In this document: in pieces, positions 1 to 4,353 of the stretch
How positions within the stretch are numbered: the stretch's first letter is position 1
Layout: each line of letters opens with the position of its first letter
Assembly: GCA_903926285.1 (NCBI GenBank)
Contig: CAIYIP010000411.1
Span: 1-6,664, forward strand
Length of the DNA stretch: 6,664 nt
Direction of reading: 5' to 3'
Source: an uncultured Gammaproteobacteria bacterium
GTDB lineage: Bacteria; Pseudomonadota; Gammaproteobacteria; Pseudomonadales; Pseudohongiellaceae
Notes under the pieces: model-generated
Told to the model about the DNA's origin: nothing
The model's input: the letters and a program-made list of their open reading frames with translations, nothing else
The model's database searches: none
Program-made: the position numbers and the translations under genes

Positions 1-445
1 CTTCCTGGACCGTAAGCAGGGATTCAATAGTCGCGTGTAACTTGTCGTCTTCCACCACGATAAGCTCAACTGAGGAGCCGGTATGAAACTTGATTTCGTT
101 GATGGCATTGACATCAGAAGGGTCTGACACGCCCAGATACAGTTTGTTGCCCCGTTTGAACAAAGGGAGAACATTGTGTTTGCGCATCAGCTTGGCATCG
201 ACCATCGCCAGTGGAAATGTGCTGCGTTCGAAAGAATCTATACTCAGTAGTGGAAGGCCAAATTCCAGGGATGCTGCAGTTGCAATCACATCGCTGCCCA
301 ACAATTTGTTTTTGACAAGGTGCCGGATGATGGGGGTGCTTGACCTGCTGGCATTAGTCCATGCAGCAATGGCCGTCTCTCGCTGCAGCAGGTTATCGGA
401 GACCAAGCGGCGCGCGAGACCTGTGAGTATTACTTCTGTTGACAT
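1..445 (-). CDS. pilB: PilB, type IV pilus assembly (extension) ATPase, N-terminal part, cut by the left edge
   Basis: PilB is the cytoplasmic hexameric ATPase that powers pilin polymerisation at the inner-membrane base of the type IV pilus. Only its first 148 codons are here. They cover the N-terminal regulatory region (T2SSE_N/MshEN-like), so the Walker A and B motifs of the motor domain lie outside the window. The match is direct: the opening MSTEVILTGLARRLV parallels P. aeruginosa PilB (MNDSIQLSGLSRQLV). The segment HNVLPLFKRGNKLYLGVSDP at residues 90-109 is the usual family signature, followed by NAINEIKF (113-120), HTG and VVEDDKL (130-136). I chose the ATG at 445 because it aligns with the family start. 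An in-frame ATG seven codons upstream (466) is possible, and neither has a convincing ribosome binding site. The gene has the same strand as nadC, as hofB does in E. coli. Identity is secure; the exact start is less so. Confidence 0.93.
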   Translation of the reverse strand, partial: MSTEVILTGLARRLVSDNLLQRETAIAAWTNASRSSTPIIRHLVKNKLLGSDVIATAASLEFGLPLLSIDSFERSTFPLAMVDAKLMRKHNVLPLFKRGNKLYLGVSDPSDVNAINEIKFHTGSSVELIVVEDDKLHATIESLLTVQE

Positions 446-694
446 CTGTTGGTTAGTTGCCTGCATTCACCGACCATTGGGAGCCGAGTTCAACGTGTTA
501 TAAGCTACAATTGCAGCGGGACCTGACAGCTCAAATTAAGGCTGAAAAGAACGTTAGTGTTTCAATTTTACTGTAAGTTTAGTACTTTTCTATGTGTAAA
601 GCGTCGCAATTTTGGCTCTTCAGTCGTATTAATCGGCATAATGCCCATAGTGCTTTAACTGATTTTGGTTGCTAATCTGCATTATTATCAATTT

Positions 695-701
695 AAGGAA
701 A
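695..701 (+). promoter_or_regulatory. Ribosome binding site that sets the GTG start of the glycosyltransferase gene
   Basis: AAGGAAA lies six bases before GTG 708. It favours that codon over an in-frame TTG at 669, which has no Shine-Dalgarno sequence and would add 13 residues ahead of the family's normal N-terminus. Confidence 0.7.
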
Positions 702-707
702 GACCTT

Positions 708-1571
708 GTGGCCTTCAGTGACCGTGTTTCCATCATTTTGCCCGCCAAGAATGAAGCCGTTAACCTCAAGAAATTACTTCCCGAGCTCCGCAAGACGTTA
801 CCTGACGCAGAGATTATTGTAGTTAATGATGGTTCCACCGACGACACCGTTACAATCTGTGAGACAAACGGAGTGAAGGTGTTGACCCACCAATACAGCA
901 AAGGTAATGGTGCGAGCATTAAGACCGGCGCGCGGGCGGCCACTAACGAAATTCTGGTGTTTATGGATGGCGATGGCCAACACAAACCGGCTGATGTTGT
1001 TAAATTGCTTGAGCACTTTCACGAAGGGTATGACATGGTGGTGGGGGCCCGCTCTGCCGCCACCCAGGCGAGTGTCAGCCGCCTCGTGGCAAATTCTATG
1101 TATAACAAACTTTCCAGCTGGATTGCCGGACAGAAGATTGCTGACCTGACTTCCGGTTTCAGGGCGGTCAACGGCAAAAAATTCAGAAAGTTCATCTATC
1201 TGCTGCCCAATGGGTTTTCTTATCCTACGACTATCACGATGGCCTTCTTCAGAGCTGGATTTTCTGTCAGTTATATGGATATTGAGGCGGGCAAAAGAGA
1301 AGGTAAAAGCCATATCAGTCTGGTCAAGGATGGAGTCAGGTTTTTTCTGATCATCTTCAAGATAGGCACGCTCTATAGTCCCCTGAAAATATTCCTCCCC
1401 ATTGCATTCGTATTTTTCTTTACCGGGCTGGCCTATTATCTGTATACGTTTTTGCAATTTCATACTTTCACGAACATGACTGGTGTGCTGTTTATTTCCT
1501 CGATAATTGTATTCCTGATCGGGCTGGTTTCTGAGCAGGTGACAACGCTTATCTATAAAGATTCTGAGTAA
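708..1571 (+). CDS. Membrane-anchored family 2 glycosyltransferase, DPM1/polyprenyl-phosphate type
   Basis: This 287-residue protein probably transfers a sugar from a nucleotide-sugar to a membrane lipid (polyprenyl phosphate) or a similar acceptor on the cytoplasmic face of the inner membrane. The GT2 fold is clear. SIILPAKNEA opens the protein at residues 8-17. IIVVNDGSTDDT (36-47) is the nucleotide-sugar pocket. VFMDGDGQH (84-92) carries the metal-binding DxD-type acidic motif. LTSGFRAVNGKKF (147-159) and SYPTTI (171-176) are typical of the DPM1-like subgroup. Two hydrophobic helices at about 228-249 and 258-275 anchor the C-terminus. The GTG start is chosen for its ribosome binding site and because it places the protein start just before the first beta strand. 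The gene is alone on its strand apart from the DUF1080 gene 156 bases downstream. It occupies the place where the pilin gene normally lies. Sugar and acceptor cannot be read from sequence. Family call is firm; specificity is unknown. Confidence 0.92.
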   Translation: MAFSDRVSIILPAKNEAVNLKKLLPELRKTLPDAEIIVVNDGSTDDTVTICETNGVKVLTHQYSKGNGASIKTGARAATNEILVFMDGDGQHKPADVVKLLEHFHEGYDMVVGARSAATQASVSRLVANSMYNKLSSWIAGQKIADLTSGFRAVNGKKFRKFIYLLPNGFSYPTTITMAFFRAGFSVSYMDIEAGKREGKSHISLVKDGVRFFLIIFKIGTLYSPLKIFLPIAFVFFFTGLAYYLYTFLQFHTFTNMTGVLFISSIIVFLIGLVSEQVTTLIYKDSE

Positions 1572-1727
1572 GCGTGACTTGGCTTGACTTGCCCAATGTG
1601 GCATGCGAAAAAGCTGCTCAGCAAATCGGTTAGATTGTTGTCTGCAAGAATCCTGCTGCATGCGCTGTATCTACCGTAAAAAAACAAGTATTACTTTTTC
1701 CAAAATAAACTATCAGGGAGACAAGTC

Positions 1728-2297
1728 ATGAGATTACCGGTTCTGAACAAAACTGTTTTCGGCGCGTTATTCACACTGCTGGGGCTGAGCGCATTCGCAG
1801 CCGAAATGGTTGATATGTCGGGCAGCTTAGATAACTGGCGCCAGATCGGGACTGCCAACTGGCGCATAGAGAATGGCGAATTTGTGGCTGACACGGGCAA
1901 TGGCCATCTTGTGACAAAGGAAAATTATGCAGATTTCCATCTGATGGCTGAGTTCTGGGTTAATGAAGGTGCCAACAGCGGCATCTTCTTCCGTGCTTCA
2001 AATCCCGATGCCATTACCGATACGAGCGCTTATGAAGCCAATATTTTTGATAACCGGCCTGATCAGTCAGGACGTACCGGTGGCATAGTAAATTTCGCTG
2101 CGCCTGCTGAAAAGCTGAACACGCCAGACAAGTGGAATACCTACGATATTACAGTGCAGGGTGATCATATTGTGGTTGTGCTTAACGGCGTAAAAACCGT
2201 GGACATCCATGAGGGCACTTATAAAGATGGCCCGATTTCACTGCAATACGGTGCGGGTGTAGTGAAGTTCAGGAATGTTCACCTGGAACGTTTGTAA
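1728..2297 (+). CDS. Secreted DUF1080 (3-keto-disaccharide hydrolase family) protein
   Basis: This 189-residue exported protein consists of one DUF1080 domain, a concanavalin-like beta-sandwich. The N-terminus is a Sec signal peptide: a basic start, hydrophobic core VFGALFTLLGL (10-20) and probable cleavage after AFA (22-24), so it is likely periplasmic or extracellular. Family motifs run in order: NSGIFFR (83-89), YEANIFDN (102-109, matching the usual EYQILDN), TGGIVNFAAP (117-126), WNTYDITVQG (136-145), VLNGVKTVD (151-159), PISLQYG (169-175) and the closing VKFRNVHLERL (179-189). AGGGAG at 1715-1720, seven bases ahead of the ATG, supports the start. Characterised relatives cleave 3-keto-glycosides, but many family members have no known activity. 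No dehydrogenase partner that would make 3-keto sugars is in the window, so an enzymatic role is only inferred. The two hairpins downstream probably end its transcript. Domain call is strong; function is weak. Confidence 0.88.
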   Translation: MRLPVLNKTVFGALFTLLGLSAFAAEMVDMSGSLDNWRQIGTANWRIENGEFVADTGNGHLVTKENYADFHLMAEFWVNEGANSGIFFRASNPDAITDTSAYEANIFDNRPDQSGRTGGIVNFAAPAEKLNTPDKWNTYDITVQGDHIVVVLNGVKTVDIHEGTYKDGPISLQYGAGVVKFRNVHLERL

Positions 2298-2312
2298 GCT
2301 GCGGTCCGAAGT

Positions 2313-2335
2313 CAGGATCAAGACCCTTGATCCTG
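2313..2335. repeat. Perfect 10-bp inverted repeat (hairpin 1)
   Basis: CAGGATCAAG (2313-2322) and CTTGATCCTG (2326-2335) pair perfectly around a three-base loop. No T-run follows on either strand, so on its own it is not a classic intrinsic terminator. It may protect a transcript end or pause polymerase between the convergent DUF1080 gene and nadC. Confidence 0.7.
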
Positions 2336-2350
2336 CTGCTGATCCAGAAG

Positions 2351-2388
2351 ATGCCACCAGCGCTGGATTACTGGTGGCATAAATTTTT
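2351..2388 (+). terminator. Rho-independent terminator of the DUF1080 gene
   Basis: The arms ATGCCACCAG (2351-2360) and CTGGTGGCAT (2371-2380) pair perfectly over 10 bases with a ten-base loop, followed by AAATTTTT. The T-run is on the plus-strand side, so it best serves the gene ending at 2297. There is no comparable T-run in the opposite direction for nadC. The left arm also belongs to a smaller palindrome, CCAGCGCTGG (2357-2366), which could form a competing fold. Confidence 0.72.
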
Positions 2389-2462
2389 CAAAGCTGAGTT
2401 ATACGCATTCTGGATTAAAGTTTCTCAGGAGCTTCCCGCTCTTATTTGCGACACTTAAATGT

Positions 2463-3329
2463 TCAGGTGGTAAACAACATCGTGTAATCCGTTGCCCTCA
2501 GGTGTTTGGTCAGCGCACCGACTGAAATAAAATCCACGCCGGTTTCAGCTGCAGCCACCAAAGATTCTTCCGAGTAACCCCCCGAGGCTTCAAGTTTCGC
2601 GCGACCCTTCGTAAAGACTACTGCAGCGCGAATCATGTCTAATGTGAAATTATCCAGCATCACAATATCGGCCTTTGCCATCAGGGCTTCTTCCAGCTGC
2701 GCCATGGTTTCGACTTCCACTTCGATTTTTTTGTCCGGGTTGAGCTGGCGCGCTGTGTGGACTGCCTGCCCGATCCCGCCACAGGCGCGGATATGATTTT
2801 CTTTGATCAGGTAGGCATCAAAGAGCCCTATGCGATGGTTGCTGCAGCCGCCGGTTTTTACCGCATATTTCTGTGCGAGGCGTAAGCCGGGAAGGGTTTT
2901 GCGCGTATCAAGAATCTGTACTGATGTGTGTTTGACGAGATAGTCATAATGGCTAGCAGTTGTCGCGACGCCCGAAAGTGTTTGCAGAAAATTTAACGCG
3001 GATCTTTCTGCGGTCAACAGCGATCGTGCACTCCCGCTAACGTTGAAGATGATGTCATTGGGTGTTACGTGATCACCATCCTTGAACAGCCAGTCTACTT
3101 TGATGCGTGGATCCACCTGACAAAAAACCTCGTCAACCCAGGGTTTGCCGCAGACCACTGCGTGTTCACGAGCCATGACCTTGGCTTGTGCAAGGGATTC
3201 CTCAGGCACCAGTCTCGCGGTAATGTCTCCACTTCCCACATCTTCAGCAAGGGCGTTGGCTACAGTTTGTTGCAGCCCCAAAAAAAAAGGATTTGTTGTC
3301 ATTGTGATATTTTGGCTGGCAGCCTCCAT
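2463..3329 (-). CDS. nadC: NadC, quinolinate phosphoribosyltransferase (carboxylating)
   Basis: NadC converts quinolinate and PRPP to nicotinate mononucleotide, CO2 and pyrophosphate, the last committed step of de novo NAD synthesis, in the cytoplasm. At 288 residues it is close to the E. coli enzyme (297). Family motifs are complete: EDVGSGDIT (29-37), ERSALNFLQTLSG (108-120), ILDTRKTLPGLR (139-150), SNHRIGL (163-169), KENHI (176-180), EVEVE (203-207), MLDNF (224-228), EASGG (247-251) and TGVDFISVGALTKH (263-276). These include the basic phosphate and quinolinate ligands R143, K144, H165, R166 and K176. The start is uncertain. ATG 3329 is the first possible one (a stop codon precedes it directly) but has no Shine-Dalgarno sequence; an in-frame ATG lies at 3302. 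The first codons include a nine-base T-run. It diverges from ampD, as in E. coli and Pseudomonas. Confidence 0.96.
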   Translation of the reverse strand: MEAASQNITMTTNPFFLGLQQTVANALAEDVGSGDITARLVPEESLAQAKVMAREHAVVCGKPWVDEVFCQVDPRIKVDWLFKDGDHVTPNDIIFNVSGSARSLLTAERSALNFLQTLSGVATTASHYDYLVKHTSVQILDTRKTLPGLRLAQKYAVKTGGCSNHRIGLFDAYLIKENHIRACGGIGQAVHTARQLNPDKKIEVEVETMAQLEEALMAKADIVMLDNFTLDMIRAAVVFTKGRAKLEASGGYSEESLVAAAETGVDFISVGALTKHLRATDYTMLFTT

Positions 3330-3343
3330 TCAGATCGAAGGAC

Positions 3344-3349
3344 ATTATA
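3344..3349 (-). promoter_or_regulatory. Candidate -10 box for nadC
   Basis: On the minus strand this reads TATAAT, a perfect sigma-70 -10 match, 14 bases before ATG 3329. No good -35 box lies at the usual 16-18 base spacing. If it is used, transcription would start about seven bases downstream and leave a leader of only about 8 bases, nearly leaderless for ATG 3329 or about 35 bases for the alternative ATG at 3302. Confidence 0.4.
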
Positions 3350-3407
3350 GCCGGATATAAGCCCCAACCGTTTTGGTGCTAATTGCTGCGAGCTCGTTCA
3401 TGGAAGT

Positions 3408-3438
3408 TTGATGTGGCAGCAGTGACAAATCATATAGA
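3408..3438 (+). promoter_or_regulatory. Weak candidate promoter for ampD
   Basis: TTGATG (3408-3413) is followed after 19 bases by TATAGA (3433-3438), or after 17 bases by CATATA (3431-3436). Either combination is a partial sigma-70 match upstream of ampD in the gap divergent from nadC. No better candidate was seen there. Confidence 0.25.
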
Positions 3439-3476
3439 GAAGGTGGCTTGCTTTAGCCGGAGTCGTTCCATAGCAT

Positions 3477-3483
3477 GAGGTGA
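3477..3483 (+). promoter_or_regulatory. Shine-Dalgarno-like sequence ahead of an alternative TTG start of ampD
   Basis: GAGGTGA precedes an in-frame TTG at 3487 that would lengthen AmpD by eight residues. It is a better Shine-Dalgarno match than the GGGA (3500-3503) before the preferred ATG 3511. It also overlaps a two-codon ATG-AGG-TGA reading frame at 3475-3483. Confidence 0.3.
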
Positions 3484-3510
3484 TTCTTGCAAGTACTCCG
3501 GGAAACATTA

Positions 3511-4056
3511 ATGACTCAGCAAATCCAGGAGCATCAGCTCAGCTGGGCCCTGCAGAAGCCGTCGCCAAACTGCGGCGACAGGCCGGACCCGGACGACATC
3601 AGTTTGCTGGTTATCCACAATATCAGTCTGCCGCCGGGCCAGTTTGGTGGGCCGCACATAGACGCATTATTTTGTAATGCGCTGGATCGACTGGCTCATC
3701 CTTATTTTGCCAGTATTTGTGAGTTGCGCGTCTCGGCCCATCTGTTGATCCGCAGGGATGGGATTGTTGTGCAATATGTGCCTTTTAACCGTAAGGCCTG
3801 GCATGCAGGTAGCTCCAGTTTTGCGGGGCGATCCGAATGTAATGAATATTCGATCGGGATCGAGCTTGAAGGAACCGACGAAATACCGTTTACTGACAAG
3901 CAGTATCAGCAGCTCGCTCTGATTACCCGCCTGCTGATGTCGGCGTATCCTGCAATTACTCCAGCCCGTATTGCCGGCCACTCCGATATTGCGCCGGGTC
4001 GGAAAACCGATCCCGGTCAGTGCTTCGACTGGCCAGGATATCGCGCGCTGATCTGA
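3511..4056 (+). CDS. ampD: AmpD, cytoplasmic 1,6-anhydro-N-acetylmuramyl-L-alanine amidase
   Basis: AmpD removes the peptide from 1,6-anhydroMurNAc-peptides during peptidoglycan recycling. In bacteria with an AmpR-controlled beta-lactamase, its loss causes derepression; no ampR or ampC is visible here. The 181-residue protein matches E. coli AmpD (183) throughout: SLLVIHNISLPPGQFGGP (31-48), RVSAHLLIRRDG (73-84), YSIGIELEGTD (113-123) and GHSDIAPGRKTDPG (156-169). The zinc ligands are present as His36, His157 and Asp167, with the conserved catalytic-region Glu118. There is no signal peptide, so it is the cytoplasmic AmpD and not a periplasmic amidase such as AmiD or AmpDh2/3. ATG 3511 gives the family's usual length; TTG 3487, with its stronger ribosome binding site, remains an alternative. 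The neighbour ampE of enterobacteria does not follow. Confidence 0.96.
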   Translation: MTQQIQEHQLSWALQKPSPNCGDRPDPDDISLLVIHNISLPPGQFGGPHIDALFCNALDRLAHPYFASICELRVSAHLLIRRDGIVVQYVPFNRKAWHAGSSSFAGRSECNEYSIGIELEGTDEIPFTDKQYQQLALITRLLMSAYPAITPARIAGHSDIAPGRKTDPGQCFDWPGYRALI

Positions 4057-4236
4057 TGCTGCTGGTTCGCTGTAATCGCCCTGATGAGTTATATTCCTGA
4101 ATCGAAAACGACGAATTTCATAATTTACAATGCTGGTTTCAGATACGGTTGTTTGCTGCATGTTCCCAACTACAAAAGTCAGACCCTTATAATTCCAACG
4201 CTTTTTCCTTGCCGGATTCAATGTCTTTTACGATTC

Positions 4237-4251
4237 TGTAGTAATACTACA
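4237..4251. promoter_or_regulatory. Perfect palindrome upstream of the aceE promoter, candidate operator
   Basis: TGTAGTA-A-TACTACA is a perfect 7-1-7 inverted repeat. It ends 16 bases before the proposed -35 box. Its centre is about 60 bases upstream of the predicted transcription start, a typical site for a dimeric activator. It is too short and lacks the T-run needed for a terminator. The cognate regulator cannot be named from sequence. Confidence 0.45.
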
Positions 4252-4267
4252 TATCGGCTTGTAATGG

Positions 4268-4297
4268 TTGAAAAACTTGCCACTAGTCGAGTAGAAT
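4268..4297 (+). promoter_or_regulatory. Predicted sigma-70-type promoter of aceE
   Basis: TTGAAA (4268-4273) and TAGAAT (4292-4297) are separated by 18 bases, each matching the consensus well. Transcription would start near 4304 and give a leader of about 50 bases before the aceE ATG. Confidence 0.55.
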
Positions 4298-4353
4298 CCA
4301 GCGCCATTGTAATTTAACTACATTTAACATAAGTCCTTGCAGAGCATATAGTT

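Larger units (their letters stand above)
4057..4353. other. Non-coding gap between ampD and aceE
   Basis: These 297 bases are more A+T-rich than the flanking genes. They hold the 15-base palindrome at 4237-4251 and the promoter at 4268-4297. A further TATAAT at 4188-4193 has no good -35 partner. No convincing terminator follows ampD. A PdhR-type TTGGT-N3-ACCAA operator, as found upstream of pdhR-aceEF in E. coli, is not present. A 77-codon open frame (4084-4317) lacks a ribosome binding site and recognisable motifs, and I do not consider it a gene. Confidence 0.7.

Noticed and set aside
90..503. Plus-strand open frame (137 codons) opposite pilB
   Set aside because: The minus strand gives a clear PilB N-terminus over the same bases; the plus frame is low in motif content and has no ribosome binding site.
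635..645. Small palindrome GGCAT-A-ATGCC between pilB and the glycosyltransferase gene
   Set aside because: Five-base arms are expected by chance in a gap of this size. It overlaps a possible CATAAT -10 box, but no good -35 box supports a promoter.
665..681. GG-N10-GC pattern resembling a sigma-54 promoter ahead of the glycosyltransferase gene
   Set aside because: It keeps the GG and GC but lacks the GGCAC core and has only part of TTGCA. The implied start would leave a leader of about 16 bases. Chance occurrence is likely.
798..1661. Long minus-strand open frame (287 codons) opposite the glycosyltransferase
   Set aside because: The plus strand encodes an unmistakable GT2 protein with all family motifs. 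The opposite frame has no recognisable motif or ribosome binding site and runs past the end of the true gene.
1572..1727. TTGACT (1584-1589) as a -35 box for the DUF1080 gene
   Set aside because: No acceptable -10 box follows at 16-19 bases, and no terminator separates this gene from the glycosyltransferase gene, so co-transcription cannot be excluded.
3667..4221. Minus-strand open frame (184 codons) opposite ampD
   Set aside because: It is a shadow of ampD, which has full catalytic motifs; the frame itself shows no domain.
4084..4317. 77-codon plus-strand frame in the ampD-aceE gap
   Set aside because: It has no Shine-Dalgarno sequence and no recognisable motif. It overlaps the proposed aceE promoter and palindrome, and its composition looks like translated non-coding A+T-rich DNA.
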